Part shown: one piece after another, positions 1-9,215 of the stretch
How positions within the stretch are numbered: the first letter of the stretch is position 1
Layout of the letters: every line of letters begins with the position of its first letter
Origin: RUG12461 sp045657665
GTDB lineage: Bacteria > Bacillota > Clostridia > Lachnospirales > Lachnospiraceae
Assembly: GCA_045657665.1 (NCBI GenBank)
Contig: JAZOTN010000038.1
Span: 186,001 to 250,000, forward strand
Direction of reading: 5' to 3'
DNA length: 64,000 bases
Program-made: the position numbers and the translations under genes
The notes under the pieces: generated by a model
Database searches by the model: none
Seen by the model: only the letters and a program-made list of their open reading frames with translations
Told to the model about the DNA's origin: nothing

Positions 1-32
1 GGTATGATATGGGGCAAGGAGAAAATGCTTAT

Positions 33-1184
33 ATGAACCTGCAGGCGATCTACATAGCTAATATTGCGGGATTTATCCTGATCCTGTTTCTTTTTATCAG
101 TCGTCTGATCACACAGACAAAAAGCCAGGCAGAGGACTACATTTTCAATGTGATGATGTTTCTGTCTCTTTTTGCGTGTCTTGTGGAGCCAATCACGTTT
201 ACGGTGGATGGAAAGCCGGGTGTTATTGCAAAATGGGTGAACCTTCTCGGGAACACCTATCTTTATTTTGCCAACGGGATAGGTTCTTTCTTCTGGTGTG
301 TGTACGTCGATCGAAAGCTCTACCATGACAAGGAGAGGATCTACCGTATCTATAGGAAATTGAGCGTTGTGGTGGTAATCATGCTGGCGACGCTGTTTGC
401 CAATATCCCGTTCGGTTACTATTTTTATGTGGATGCCTCCAATGTCTATCATCGCCAGCCGCTGATTTACATATTTTATTTCTACATGATGCTTTGCTGT
501 GCGTGGAGCTTGATCTCGTTTTTTATATGCCGTCACCGTTATGGAAAGGTCGCTTTTTTCCCGATCTTCATGTTTTTAGGCCCGGTTGTGACAGGAAGTG
601 TTCTGCAGATGATTTTTTTCGGGATTTCACTGGCGTGGCTCGGCGTTGCAGTTGGTATCGTGGCGCTTTACATGAGCCTCCTCAATCAGCGATCCTACCT
701 GGACAATCTGACGGGGCTTTTCAACCGCATGTATCTTGAGCATATCTATTATGAAATGCAAAAAAGCAATGCCAACAACTATTACGGGATCATGATGGAT
801 ATGAATTATTTCAAGGAGATTAACGACACCTACGGACATTCCATGGGAGACAAGGCGCTTTGTGATGCGGCGCAGCTGCTGCGAACGGCAGCGGATGCTT
901 CGTCGATGATGTTCCGGTATGCGGGGGATGAGTTTATCGTTATCATAAAAACCGACCGGGAAGAGCAGGTATTTGCGATGGAAGAGCGTATCCGCAAGGA
1001 AACGGACCGGTTCAATGCCGCCGGGAAAAAGCCGTATCGTCTCAGCTTTGCTATGGGACATGCCGCGTACGATTATGAAAAGGATGATGAGGATACGTTC
1101 CTCAAGAAAATAGATGCCGCGATGTATGAAAACAAGGCAAGAATGCATGAGGAGTTTGAAATAGCACGGCAAGGAGCAGTATGA
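33..1184 (+). CDS. Membrane-anchored diguanylate cyclase (GGDEF domain)
   Basis: Predicted to make cyclic di-GMP from two GTP at the inner face of the membrane. About seven hydrophobic helices fill roughly residues 5-215. A GGDEF domain follows, with the conserved NLTGLFNR entry, a D-(x)-N-x-F-K-x-IND substrate-site segment and the signature RYAGDEF. AGDEF in place of GGDEF is a variant seen in active cyclases. I see no RxxD product-inhibition site just upstream of the signature. An in-frame ATG lies at 9, but AAGGAG at 16-21 fits the ATG at 33 better. The stop overlaps the next gene's ATG, so the two are probably co-transcribed. The signal sensed by the helices is unknown. Confidence 0.9.
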   Translation: MNLQAIYIANIAGFILILFLFISRLITQTKSQAEDYIFNVMMFLSLFACLVEPITFTVDGKPGVIAKWVNLLGNTYLYFANGIGSFFWCVYVDRKLYHDKERIYRIYRKLSVVVVIMLATLFANIPFGYYFYVDASNVYHRQPLIYIFYFYMMLCCAWSLISFFICRHRYGKVAFFPIFMFLGPVVTGSVLQMIFFGISLAWLGVAVGIVALYMSLLNQRSYLDNLTGLFNRMYLEHIYYEMQKSNANNYYGIMMDMNYFKEINDTYGHSMGDKALCDAAQLLRTAADASSMMFRYAGDEFIVIIKTDREEQVFAMEERIRKETDRFNAAGKKPYRLSFAMGHAAYDYEKDDEDTFLKKIDAAMYENKARMHEEFEIARQGAV

Positions 1185-2572
1185 GCGAAGAAAAAGTAAC
1201 CGAAGAAAATGTGACCGAAGAACGTAAAGAAAATAAAATGGGCGTGCTGCCGATCAACCGCCTGCTGATCAGCATGTCCCTTCCCATGATGATTTCCATG
1301 CTGGTACAGGCGCTTTATAATATCGTGGACAGTATTTTCGTGGCGAAGATCGGAGAGAATGCGCTGACGGCGGTGTCCATGGCGTTTCCGCTGCAGACCC
1401 TGATGATCGCTCTGGCAGGCGGAACGGGAGTTGGTATCAACGCCATTTTGTCCAAGGCACTTGGTGAAAAACGATACGACCGTGCCAATCAGACAGCCGG
1501 AAATGGTCTTCTTCTTGCGATCATAAGCTTCCTGGTTTTTCTCGTGCTGGGAGCAACCGTGGTGCGGCCGTTTTACATGGGTCAGACGACGGATCCCGAG
1601 ATCATTGAATACGGCGTGGACTATCTGACCGTTGTGCTTTGTGTATCAGCAGGTCTTTTCGGACAATTTGTATTTGAACGTCTTCTTATCTCTACGGGCA
1701 GGACCGTGCTCTCCATGATTACGCAGGCAACGGGAGCGCTCATTAACATCATTCTGGATCCGATCCTTATTTTTGGGCTTCTCGGGTTCCCGAGGCTTGG
1801 AGTACAGGGCGCTGCGGTTGCGACAGTGATCGGACAGATTACCGCGGCAACGATGGGACTCGTTCTTAATCTGAAGAAGAATCCGGATATTCAGCTTTCT
1901 TTCCGGATGATGAAGCCTAACGGGAAGATGATCGCAGAGATCTATAAGATCGGAATTCCATCCATCATCATGCAGTCTATTGGTTCTTTCATGGTGTATG
2001 TTATGAACAAGATCCTGATCGGGTTTTCCACGACGGCGGTGGCGGTGTTCGGAGTGTATTTTAAGCTTCAGAGCTTTATTTTCCTGCCGGTATTCGGCCT
2101 CAACAACGGTCTGATCCCGATCGTTGCATATAATTACGGTGCAAGAAAAAGAAAACGTATGATGGGCGCGTATAAGCTCGCCTGGATTTACGCTACCATT
2201 TTGATGCTGGTTGGGCTGTTGCTTTTCGAAACGATCCCGGAAACACTGCTTTCGATGTTCAGTGCTTCACCTGATATGATGGAGATCGGTGTGACGGCAC
2301 TCCGGATCATCGGCATCCATTTTCCGATTGCAGCATACTGCATTGTTACGGTTTCCCTGTTCCAGTCACTCGGAAAGAGTATATACAGTATGATCAATTC
2401 CATTATGCGTCAGGTTGTTGTGCTGCTTCCTGCAGCCTACCTGCTGTCTTTGACCGGATCCGTCCACAATGTCTGGTGGGCTTTTCCCATCGCTGAGGTC
2501 ATGTCTGCGGCGGTGGCATTTCTATTCTTCAGGCGTATCTATCGGACGATCATCGCTCCGATCCCGGAGTAA
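1181..2572 (+). CDS. MATE family multidrug/drug-sodium antiporter
   Basis: A 463-residue polytopic membrane protein with about twelve hydrophobic segments, the usual MATE size. The N-terminal signature around PMMISMLVQALYNIVDSIFV and the internal second half starting near YKIGIPSIIMQS fit the MATE fold of two six-helix bundles. The family exports cationic drugs or metabolites using a Na+ or H+ gradient; the substrate here cannot be told. Its ATG overlaps the stop of the preceding cyclase in an ATGA, with AAGGAG just upstream. The acidic N-terminal 20 residues are cytoplasmic. Confidence 0.93.
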   Translation: MSEEKVTEENVTEERKENKMGVLPINRLLISMSLPMMISMLVQALYNIVDSIFVAKIGENALTAVSMAFPLQTLMIALAGGTGVGINAILSKALGEKRYDRANQTAGNGLLLAIISFLVFLVLGATVVRPFYMGQTTDPEIIEYGVDYLTVVLCVSAGLFGQFVFERLLISTGRTVLSMITQATGALINIILDPILIFGLLGFPRLGVQGAAVATVIGQITAATMGLVLNLKKNPDIQLSFRMMKPNGKMIAEIYKIGIPSIIMQSIGSFMVYVMNKILIGFSTTAVAVFGVYFKLQSFIFLPVFGLNNGLIPIVAYNYGARKRKRMMGAYKLAWIYATILMLVGLLLFETIPETLLSMFSASPDMMEIGVTALRIIGIHFPIAAYCIVTVSLFQSLGKSIYSMINSIMRQVVVLLPAAYLLSLTGSVHNVWWAFPIAEVMSAAVAFLFFRRIYRTIIAPIPE

Positions 2573-2614
2573 GCATTAAGAACTATTCCCCAAATAAATG
2601 AAAAGATTTATCTG

Positions 2615-2643
2615 TTGACAAAAAAACAGAGGAGTGTTATCTT
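2615..2643 (+). promoter_or_regulatory. SigA-type promoter of hrcA operon
   Basis: TTGACA at 2615-2620 and TATCTT at 2638-2643 are separated by exactly 17 bases. The predicted transcription start near 2650 sits directly ahead of the CIRCE operator, so bound HrcA would block initiation or escape. Confidence 0.8.
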
Positions 2644-2656
2644 AGTTTCATGGATG

Positions 2657-2683
2657 TTAGCACTCTATCAGTTCGAGTGCTAA
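2657..2683 (+). promoter_or_regulatory. CIRCE operator (HrcA binding site)
   Basis: A perfect match to the CIRCE consensus: TTAGCACTC at 2657-2665, a 9-base spacer and GAGTGCTAA at 2675-2683. HrcA binds this inverted repeat to repress class I heat-shock genes. It lies between the promoter and hrcA, so hrcA-grpE-dnaK-dnaJ is autoregulated. If an upstream ATG at 2650 were the start, the operator would be translated, which argues for the start at 2707. Confidence 0.97.
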
Positions 2684-2706
2684 TAAACAAAGAGGATCCT
2701 TTGGAT

Positions 2707-3768
2707 ATGGAAGAACTCGACAGCAGAAAAAAGATCATATTGAATGCGATCATCAAGAATTATCTTGAGACCGGTGAGCCGGTTGGCTCGAGGACGATCA
2801 GTAAATACACCGATCTGAATCTTTCCTCGGCGACTATCCGGAATGAGATGTCGGATCTGGAAGAACTCGGATATATCCTCTCGCCGCATACATCGGCGGG
2901 GCGGATTCCATCAGATAAGGGTTACCGCTTTTATGTGGACCAGCTGATCCGCGAAAAAGACGAGGAGATCAGCGAGATGCGTTCCCTCGTGATCGAGAAC
3001 ACCGAGAAGATGGATCAGGTGCTTCAGAAGGTGGCGAAGCTCCTTGCGACGAACACGAACTACGCGACGATGATCACCGGCCCGCAGATGACAAAGACGA
3101 GGGTGAAGTTCATCCAGCTTTCCAAAGTAGATCCAAAGCATCTGCTCGCGGTGATCGTTACGGAAGGAAATCTCGTCCGTAACAGGATGGTGAGTATCTC
3201 GGATGACATAGATGACGAGCAGGTATTAAAGCTCAACATTCTTTTGAATACCACGCTGAACGGTCTGACGGTGGATCAGATCAACCTCGGAACCATCGCG
3301 ATGATGAAGGAAGAGGCGGGGATCCACAGTGATATCATAGGCGATATCCTGGATGCCGTAGCGGAGGTGATCGGAGAGCAGGAGGATCTGGCCGTTTACA
3401 CAAGCGGTGCGACGAACATCCTGAAATACCCTGAGCTGGCCGATACGGAACGTGCGGCGGAGCTTCTCGGGACGTTCGAGGATAAGGAAGAGCTTCGGAA
3501 TCTTGTCAGCGAGACGCTGAACAATGAAGAGAGTACCGGTATTCAGGTCTATATCGGCGGGGAAACACCGGGACAGCGTATGAAGGACTGCAGCGTTGTG
3601 ACCGCGACATATGAGCTCGGGGACGGGATCAAAGGTACGATCGGGATCATCGGACCAAAGCGAATGGATTATGAAAAGGTTATGGACAGCCTTCGAAACT
3701 TAAAAGAGCAGTTCAACGAAACACTGGATAAAGCGAAAGCGATCGAAACCCGCAAGGACGAAGACTAA
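2707..3768 (+). CDS. hrcA: Heat-inducible transcription repressor HrcA
   Basis: Represses the class I heat-shock operon by binding CIRCE; its folding depends on GroEL in the characterised systems. The N-terminal winged helix is clear (RKKIILNAIIKNYLETGEPV and SSATIRNEMSDLEELGYI), followed by the HTSAGRIPSDKGYRFYVD segment and a GAF-like C-terminal domain. From ATG 2707 the protein is 353 residues, normal for the family. An earlier in-frame ATG at 2650 would translate through CIRCE, and a TTG at 2701 lies too close to the AGAGGA at 2691-2696. First gene of hrcA-grpE-dnaK-dnaJ. Confidence 0.97.
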   Translation: MEELDSRKKIILNAIIKNYLETGEPVGSRTISKYTDLNLSSATIRNEMSDLEELGYILSPHTSAGRIPSDKGYRFYVDQLIREKDEEISEMRSLVIENTEKMDQVLQKVAKLLATNTNYATMITGPQMTKTRVKFIQLSKVDPKHLLAVIVTEGNLVRNRMVSISDDIDDEQVLKLNILLNTTLNGLTVDQINLGTIAMMKEEAGIHSDIIGDILDAVAEVIGEQEDLAVYTSGATNILKYPELADTERAAELLGTFEDKEELRNLVSETLNNEESTGIQVYIGGETPGQRMKDCSVVTATYELGDGIKGTIGIIGPKRMDYEKVMDSLRNLKEQFNETLDKAKAIETRKDED

Positions 3769-3787
3769 CTTGGTGGAGGTGAGTGAT

Positions 3788-4459
3788 TTGGCAAAAAAAG
3801 AAGAGAAGAAAACCAAAGAAGAGATCGTTGAAGAAGCAACGGATACGGTAGAAGAAGATAACGCCGTGGAGATCGAGATCGAAGACGGGGAAGAGGAAAA
3901 AGACGAAGAGGCTTCTCTGGAAAAGCAGGAAGAAGAGGCGGAAGAAGCAGAAGAAGCTTCGGAGGAGTCTTCGGAAGCGGAACCGGAGAAGAAAAAGCCG
4001 TTCCGGAAGAAAGAGAAAAAGGACAAGAAGGACGAGAAGATTGAAGAACTGACAGACCGCGTGGCACGGCAGATGGCGGAATTCGAGAACTTCCGGAAAC
4101 GGACGGAAAAAGAGAAAACCCAGATGTTCGAGACCGGAGCAAAGAGCATCATCGAAAAGATTTTGCCGGTGATCGATAACTTCGAAAGAGGGCTTGCAGC
4201 TGTACCGGAAGAGGAAAAGGACAGCCCGTTTGTGGACGGGATGGACAAGATCTATAAACAACTCCAGTCTGAGCTGGAAACGGCCGGAGTGACAGCGATC
4301 GAGGCAGTCGGAAAGGAATTCGACCCGGAGCTTCATAATGCGGTCATGCAGGTTGAGAGTGAGGAGTTTGAATCCGGCGTTATCGCACAGGAGCTTCAAA
4401 AAGGATACAAGTACCGCGATTCCGTGGTAAGACACAGCATGGTTGCGGTGGTACAGTAG
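3788..4459 (+). CDS. grpE: Nucleotide exchange factor GrpE
   Basis: Releases ADP from DnaK and so resets the chaperone cycle in the cytoplasm. The first 85 residues or so are highly acidic and lysine-rich and probably disordered. They are followed by the long coiled-coil helix (EELTDRVARQMAEFENFRKR) and the C-terminal beta domain with EFDPELHNAVMQVES. I place the start at TTG 3788 because GGAGG at 3775-3779 is 8 bases ahead; the in-frame TTG at 3770 lies upstream of that site. The acidic tail is longer than in most GrpE proteins. Lies 19 bases after hrcA. Confidence 0.95.
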   Translation: MAKKEEKKTKEEIVEEATDTVEEDNAVEIEIEDGEEEKDEEASLEKQEEEAEEAEEASEESSEAEPEKKKPFRKKEKKDKKDEKIEELTDRVARQMAEFENFRKRTEKEKTQMFETGAKSIIEKILPVIDNFERGLAAVPEEEKDSPFVDGMDKIYKQLQSELETAGVTAIEAVGKEFDPELHNAVMQVESEEFESGVIAQELQKGYKYRDSVVRHSMVAVVQ

Positions 4460-4528
4460 CAAATGAACAGCCGACGGGCTTTCACATAAAGATATAGAAT
4501 AAATTACAGAATACAGGAGGATAAGATC

Positions 4529-6436
4529 ATGGGAAAGATCATAGGAATTGACTTAGGAACTACAAACAGCTGCGTGGCGGTTATGGAAGGCGGAAAACCG
4601 ACCGTTATCGCAAATCAGGAGGGCAGCCGGACAACGCCTTCGATCGTGGCGTTTACGAAGAACGGAGAACGTCTTGTAGGAGAGCCTGCAAAGCGTCAGG
4701 CGGTCACAAATGCCGAGAAGACGATCAGCTCCATCAAACGTGACATGGGTACGGACAGAGGCCGTACCATTGATGACAAGAAGTACAGCCCCCAGCAGAT
4801 TTCCGCAATGATCCTGCAGAAGCTGAAAGCGGATGCGGAAGGATACCTTGGAGAGACCGTGACGGAAGCAGTTATCACGGTTCCCGCATACTTCAATGAT
4901 GCACAGCGTCAGGCGACCAAGGATGCAGGAAAGATCGCAGGCCTTGATGTAAAGCGTATCATCAACGAGCCGACGGCAGCTGCGCTTGCATATGGACTGG
5001 ATAACGAAAAAGAGCAGAAGATCATGATATATGACCTCGGCGGCGGTACCTTCGATGTTTCCATCATCGAGATCGGTGACGGCGTTATCGAGGTTCTCGC
5101 GACAAACGGTGATACGCATCTCGGCGGAGATGATTTTGACAACCGCATCACGCAGTGGATGATCGATGAATTCAAGGCAAAGGAAGGTGTGGATCTTTCC
5201 GGAGACAAGATGGCTATGCAGCGTCTTAAGGAAGCGGCCGAGAAGGCGAAGAAAGAGCTTTCCTCCGCGACGACGACCAATATCAACCTTCCGTTCATTA
5301 CGGCAACCAACGAGGGACCGAAGCACTTTGACATGGATCTGACGAGAGCGAAGTTTGATGAACTCACGCATGATCTTGTTGAGAAGACGGCTCTTCCGGT
5401 GCAGAACGCGATGAAAGATGCCGGACTGAATAACTCCGATATCGGACAGGTACTTCTGGTTGGCGGATCCACCCGTATCCCGGCAGTACAGGACAAAGTA
5501 AAACAGCTTACCGGAAAAGAGCCGAGCAAGTCGCTGAATCCGGATGAGTGCGTAGCACTCGGTGCATCGATCCAGGGCGGAAAGCTTGCCGGGGATGCAG
5601 GTGCGGGCGACATTCTCCTTCTTGATGTTACGCCGCTGTCTCTTTCCATCGAGACCATGGGTGGTGTTGCAACGAGACTGATCGAGCGTAATACGACGAT
5701 TCCGACGAAGCACAGCCAGGTATTCTCCACGGCTGCGGATAACCAGACGGCAGTTGACATCAACGTCGTACAGGGTGAGCGTCAGTTCGCGAGAGATAAT
5801 AAATCTCTGGGACAGTTCCGTTTGGACGGTATCCCGCCGGCTCGCCGTGGTGTTCCGCAGATCGAGGTGACTTTCGATATTGATGCGAACGGTATCGTAA
5901 ATGTTTCCGCAAAGGATCTTGGTACCGGTAAGGAACAGCATATTACGATCACTGCAGGCTCCTCCATGAGCGATGATGAGATCGATCGTGCGGTTAAGGA
6001 AGCCCAGGAATTCGAGGCACAGGATCGCAAGCGTAAGGAAGCGATCGATGCGCGGAATGAGGCAGACTCCTTTGTATTCCAGACAGAGGATGCATTAAAG
6101 CAGGTTGGCGACAAGCTTGACGCCGCAGACAAGAGCGCGATCGAAACCGATCTGAACGCGCTGAAGTCACTCCTGGAGGCAAATCCGCAGGCAGAGAACA
6201 TGACGGACGATCAGGTATCCGAGATGAAGGCTGCAAAGGAGAAGCTGATGGAGAGCGCTCAGAAGGTCTTTGCAAAGATGTATGAGAATGCACAGGCAGC
6301 GCAGGGGGCAGCCGGTGCGGGCCCGGATATGAGTAATATGAACATGGGTGGTGCAGGCCCCGATATGAATGCAGGCGGTAATGCGTCCGGCGGCGGAGAT
6401 GACACTGTCGTTGACGCGGATTTTAAGGAAGTATAA
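4529..6436 (+). CDS. dnaK: Chaperone protein DnaK (Hsp70)
   Basis: ATP-driven cytoplasmic Hsp70 chaperone. At 635 residues it is full length. It shows the N-terminal ATPase signature IGIDLGTTNSCVAV, the second signature YDLGGGTFDVSI, the third signature VLLVGGSTRIPAVQ, the interdomain linker ILLLDVTPLSL, a substrate-binding beta domain and a helical lid. A Gly/Met/Asn-rich tail ends DADFKEV, typical of bacterial DnaK. AGGAGG precedes the ATG. It sits third in the CIRCE operon, between grpE and dnaJ. Confidence 0.99.
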   Translation: MGKIIGIDLGTTNSCVAVMEGGKPTVIANQEGSRTTPSIVAFTKNGERLVGEPAKRQAVTNAEKTISSIKRDMGTDRGRTIDDKKYSPQQISAMILQKLKADAEGYLGETVTEAVITVPAYFNDAQRQATKDAGKIAGLDVKRIINEPTAAALAYGLDNEKEQKIMIYDLGGGTFDVSIIEIGDGVIEVLATNGDTHLGGDDFDNRITQWMIDEFKAKEGVDLSGDKMAMQRLKEAAEKAKKELSSATTTNINLPFITATNEGPKHFDMDLTRAKFDELTHDLVEKTALPVQNAMKDAGLNNSDIGQVLLVGGSTRIPAVQDKVKQLTGKEPSKSLNPDECVALGASIQGGKLAGDAGAGDILLLDVTPLSLSIETMGGVATRLIERNTTIPTKHSQVFSTAADNQTAVDINVVQGERQFARDNKSLGQFRLDGIPPARRGVPQIEVTFDIDANGIVNVSAKDLGTGKEQHITITAGSSMSDDEIDRAVKEAQEFEAQDRKRKEAIDARNEADSFVFQTEDALKQVGDKLDAADKSAIETDLNALKSLLEANPQAENMTDDQVSEMKAAKEKLMESAQKVFAKMYENAQAAQGAAGAGPDMSNMNMGGAGPDMNAGGNASGGGDDTVVDADFKEV

Positions 6437-6439
6437 AAG

Positions 6440-7579
6440 ATGGCTGATTCGAAAAGGGACTATTACGAGGTCCTCGGAGTACAAAAGAATGCCTCGGACG
6501 ATGAGATAAAGAAGGCGTTTCGTGTTCTGGCGAAGAAATATCATCCGGATATGCATCCCGGTGATAAAGAGGCCGAGGCGAAGTTTAAAGAGGCGCAGGA
6601 AGCGTATGCCGTTCTATCCGATGCGGATAAGAGGAGGCAGTACGACCAGTTCGGGCATGCCGCGTTTGAAGGCGGTATGGGAGGCGGCGGCTTCGACTTC
6701 TCCGGCATGGATATGAGTGACATTTTCGGGGATATCTTCGGCGATTTCTTTGGAGGAAGACGCTCCTCAAACAGCAACGGACCGAGGCGCGGCGCGAATC
6801 TTCGCGCGGGAGTTCATATCACATTTGAAGAAGCATGCTTCGGCTGTGAAAAGGAACTGGAGCTCACACTGAAGGATGAGTGCCCAACCTGCCACGGATC
6901 CGGTGCGAGGCCGGGATCCAATCCCGAGACCTGTACCAAGTGCGGCGGCAAGGGTAAGGTCGTTTACAGTACACAGTCCTTTTTCGGAACCATGCAGAAT
7001 GTGTCCAGCTGTCCGGATTGTAAAGGCTCCGGAAAAATTGTCCGGGATAAGTGCCCCGACTGTCGCGGAACCGGCTATATTTCCAGCAGAAAACGTATAT
7101 CCGTATCGATTCCGCCCGGGATCGACAACGGGCAGAGCGTTCGTATCCGTGATAAGGGCGAGCCGGGCGTGAACGGCGGACCGAGAGGAGATCTGCTTGT
7201 CGAAGTGGCAGTAAAGAATCACCCGATCTTCCAGCGTCGCGATATGGATATTTTTTCAACGGCACCGATTTCCTATGCTCAGGCGGCGCTCGGCGGAGAG
7301 ATCCGTATTAATACCGTTGACGGAGAAGTGCTTTATGAGGTGAAACCCGGAACACAGACGGATTCCCGTATCCGCTTGAAGGGGAAGGGCGTCCCTTCCC
7401 TGCGGAATAAAAACGTCCGGGGAGATCATTATGTAACGCTGATCGTTCAGGTGCCGACAGGCCTCGGAGATAAGGCAAAGCAGCTTCTCCGGGAGTTTGA
7501 CTACGAAACCGGAGATTCTCTGAATAAGCAAAACGGTGCGGCAGGAAATACCAAAAAGAAGGGCTTTAAATTTAAATGA
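6440..7579 (+). CDS. dnaJ: Chaperone protein DnaJ (Hsp40 co-chaperone)
   Basis: Delivers clients to DnaK and stimulates its ATPase. Residues 5-70 form the J domain with the HPD motif (KKYHPDMHPGD). A Gly/Phe-rich linker follows, then four CxxCxGxG zinc repeats (CPTCHGSG, CTKCGGKG, CPDCKGSG, CPDCRGTG), then the C-terminal substrate-binding domains. At 379 residues it is a full-length type I DnaJ. It starts 3 bases after dnaK, with AAGGAAG as ribosome binding site inside the dnaK end. In many Firmicutes prmA comes next; here it is about 25.6 kb away. Confidence 0.98.
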   Translation: MADSKRDYYEVLGVQKNASDDEIKKAFRVLAKKYHPDMHPGDKEAEAKFKEAQEAYAVLSDADKRRQYDQFGHAAFEGGMGGGGFDFSGMDMSDIFGDIFGDFFGGRRSSNSNGPRRGANLRAGVHITFEEACFGCEKELELTLKDECPTCHGSGARPGSNPETCTKCGGKGKVVYSTQSFFGTMQNVSSCPDCKGSGKIVRDKCPDCRGTGYISSRKRISVSIPPGIDNGQSVRIRDKGEPGVNGGPRGDLLVEVAVKNHPIFQRRDMDIFSTAPISYAQAALGGEIRINTVDGEVLYEVKPGTQTDSRIRLKGKGVPSLRNKNVRGDHYVTLIVQVPTGLGDKAKQLLREFDYETGDSLNKQNGAAGNTKKKGFKFK

Positions 7580-7590
7580 GATTTAATTTG

Positions 7591-7602
7591 GTACTATAGT
7601 AC
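7591..7602. repeat. 12-base palindrome after dnaJ
   Basis: GTACTATAGTAC is a perfect palindrome in the AT-rich 101-base gap between dnaJ and the J-domain-like gene. It has no run of T behind it, so it is not a terminator; it could be an operator for the downstream gene. Nothing else in this gap is recognisable. Confidence 0.35.
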
Positions 7603-7680
7603 TATGGATTTCGCAGAGCAAATCAGTTACCATATTTTTGTAAATGTAGATTTAATACCACAAGATATGGGTGAGGATTT

Positions 7681-8196
7681 ATGAGCGCGAATACCGCTAT
7701 GATCCGGGGAAAGGATGAATTCCTCGATCATGTGTATTTCAACGAGACAATCCAGATCGAGCTGGAGTACAAGAAAAAAACGCTTGCAGCAGAACGTCGA
7801 AGGCTCGACGAGGACAAACAAAAGCTGAAAAAAGAAAAAAGAGATTTTGACCGGTATCGTAGGCTTGAAAAACAAAAGCTGGATCAGACCAGACGTCTTT
7901 TTGACAACAAATGGCGGATCCTTGAGGAAGAAACCAGAAAACTCGCGGATGACCGGATCAAGGTAGAGCAGCAGAGAGCATTCTACGAAAGGGTCAAGAG
8001 TACACTGTCAGACATTGATGATAGGAAGATCATTGAAGGGGAGATGTTCTTCATCGGCGTTAATAATGAAAGTACTTTAAAACGCCGGTACCGGGATCTT
8101 CTCAAGATCTATCACCCCGATAACGTAGGTGGTGATACCAACACCATACAGGAGATCAACCGGGAATACGATCACCTGAAACAGAGATTCGCATAA
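7681..8196 (+). CDS. Coiled-coil protein with C-terminal J-domain-like segment
   Basis: A 171-residue cytoplasmic protein. Residues about 20-105 are a continuous charged heptad-rich coiled coil. The C-terminal 40 residues resemble the core of a J domain: RYRDLLKIYHPDNVGGD carries the HPD tripeptide, followed by an INREYDHLKQ helix. Helix I of a canonical J domain is not obvious. It probably recruits DnaK, and its place beside the dnaK operon supports that, but no role is known to me. GTGAGG precedes the ATG, and a terminator follows at once, so it is a separate unit or the last gene of the chaperone operon. Confidence 0.75.
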   Translation: MSANTAMIRGKDEFLDHVYFNETIQIELEYKKKTLAAERRRLDEDKQKLKKEKRDFDRYRRLEKQKLDQTRRLFDNKWRILEEETRKLADDRIKVEQQRAFYERVKSTLSDIDDRKIIEGEMFFIGVNNESTLKRRYRDLLKIYHPDNVGGDTNTIQEINREYDHLKQRFA

Positions 8197-8226
8197 AAGC
8201 AGCCGAAAGTGATCGGCTGCTTTTTT
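8195..8226 (+). terminator. Rho-independent terminator
   Basis: AGCAGCCGA at 8198-8206 pairs perfectly with TCGGCTGCT at 8213-8221 around a 6-base loop, followed by a run of T. Ends the J-domain-like gene and marks the left border of the accessory region. Confidence 0.93.
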
Positions 8227-8245
8227 CTTTTCGACTCTTCTTCTC

Positions 8246-8274
8246 GTGACAAATAGTCCGTTTCGTTGTATCAT
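8246..8274 (+). promoter_or_regulatory. Putative promoter of the Tim44-like gene
   Basis: GTGACA at 8246-8251 and TATCAT at 8269-8274 are 17 bases apart, just after the preceding terminator. The CGTGACAAAT context resembles part of the inverted-repeat element found before three zinc-ribbon loci. Confidence 0.5.
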
Positions 8275-8306
8275 GTTGAAAGAATGATGAAGTGGGGGAT
8301 TTCGAA

Positions 8307-9212
8307 TTGAAGAAACGGTTTTTTTATGTATTGGCAGGACTTTTCCTTGCGGCAGCGGTTCTTCTTGCGAGACCTGTTTCCACGAAGGCGGACTTCGGGG
8401 ATTTTTCCGGAAGCTCGGATTACGGCGGAGGCTGGGACAGCGGAAGTGACTGGGGCAGCAGCTCGGACTGGGGAGGGTCGTCCTACTATTACGACGATTA
8501 TGACGGCGACGGTGGCAGTGGCGGCGGATGGGTATTCTGGGTCGCGATGGCGATCATTATTATGGTCGTGATGCTAAATATGAAAAAACACAAAGGAAGA
8601 AGTGTTGCACCCGGGGCGAAAGGAGCGGATCAGAGTATGCTCCGGCCGATCGGTGATTATCATCAGCTGGATCCGGGCTTTAACGAGGCGGAGCTTCGTG
8701 AGAAGCTGTCCAATCTTTATGTGCAGATGCAGCAGAGATGGCATGAAAAGGATATATCAACCTTAAAGCCGTATATGACCGACGCTTTCTATGCGCAGAT
8801 GGACCGGCAGCTGGATGAGAAGAGAAAGAACCATCAGACGCCATGCACGGAACGCGTGGCGGTACTGGATCTCAATTTCCGGGGTTTCTATCAGAGTGCG
8901 GGAATGGATCATATAGTCGCGAGGGTGAATGCGAGGATCGTTGCTTATATTCTGGACGACAATACCGGCAAGGTCATCTCCGGGAGCAAGACCGCCGAGA
9001 AATTCATGGAATACGAATGGGACCTTGTCAGAAAGACCGGTGTTATCACGAGAAAGGACGGAGAGAAGAGAAGTATCCTTTGCCCGCATTGCGGCGCACC
9101 GCTTAATATCAACGCGACGGCAAAATGTGAATTCTGCGGCAGCGTAGTGACGGTTGATCCGGATGAGTGGGCGATTGACAGCATCAAGGGTATTTCCCAG
9201 AGGACTGCGTAA
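8307..9212 (+). CDS. Exported/membrane Tim44-like protein with C-terminal zinc ribbon
   Basis: A 301-residue protein. It has an N-terminal signal-like hydrophobic stretch (about 5-28), then a Gly/Ser/Asp/Tyr-rich low-complexity segment (about 32-75). A membrane helix (WVFWVAMAIIIMVVML) follows, then a Tim44/TcaA-like alpha-beta domain (about 110-240) and a C-terminal ribbon CPHCGAPLNINATAKCEFCG. Similar proteins in clostridia have unknown roles. The TTG at 8307 lies 8 bases after a G-rich ribosome binding site; a GTG at 8292 lies inside or upstream of it. The next gene starts 4 bases after the stop, so they are co-transcribed. With two helices the C-terminal ribbon would be cytoplasmic. Confidence 0.75.
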   Translation: MKKRFFYVLAGLFLAAAVLLARPVSTKADFGDFSGSSDYGGGWDSGSDWGSSSDWGGSSYYYDDYDGDGGSGGGWVFWVAMAIIIMVVMLNMKKHKGRSVAPGAKGADQSMLRPIGDYHQLDPGFNEAELREKLSNLYVQMQQRWHEKDISTLKPYMTDAFYAQMDRQLDEKRKNHQTPCTERVAVLDLNFRGFYQSAGMDHIVARVNARIVAYILDDNTGKVISGSKTAEKFMEYEWDLVRKTGVITRKDGEKRSILCPHCGAPLNINATAKCEFCGSVVTVDPDEWAIDSIKGISQRTA

Positions 9213-9215
9213 AAA

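Noticed and set aside
2650..2706. Upstream ATG of hrcA as the start
   Set aside because: It would translate the CIRCE operator and lies at the predicted transcription start.
4553..5941. Long open frame on the minus strand opposite dnaK
   Set aside because: It is the shadow of a highly biased coding sequence; no ribosome binding site, no known motifs, and dnaK is certain on the other strand.
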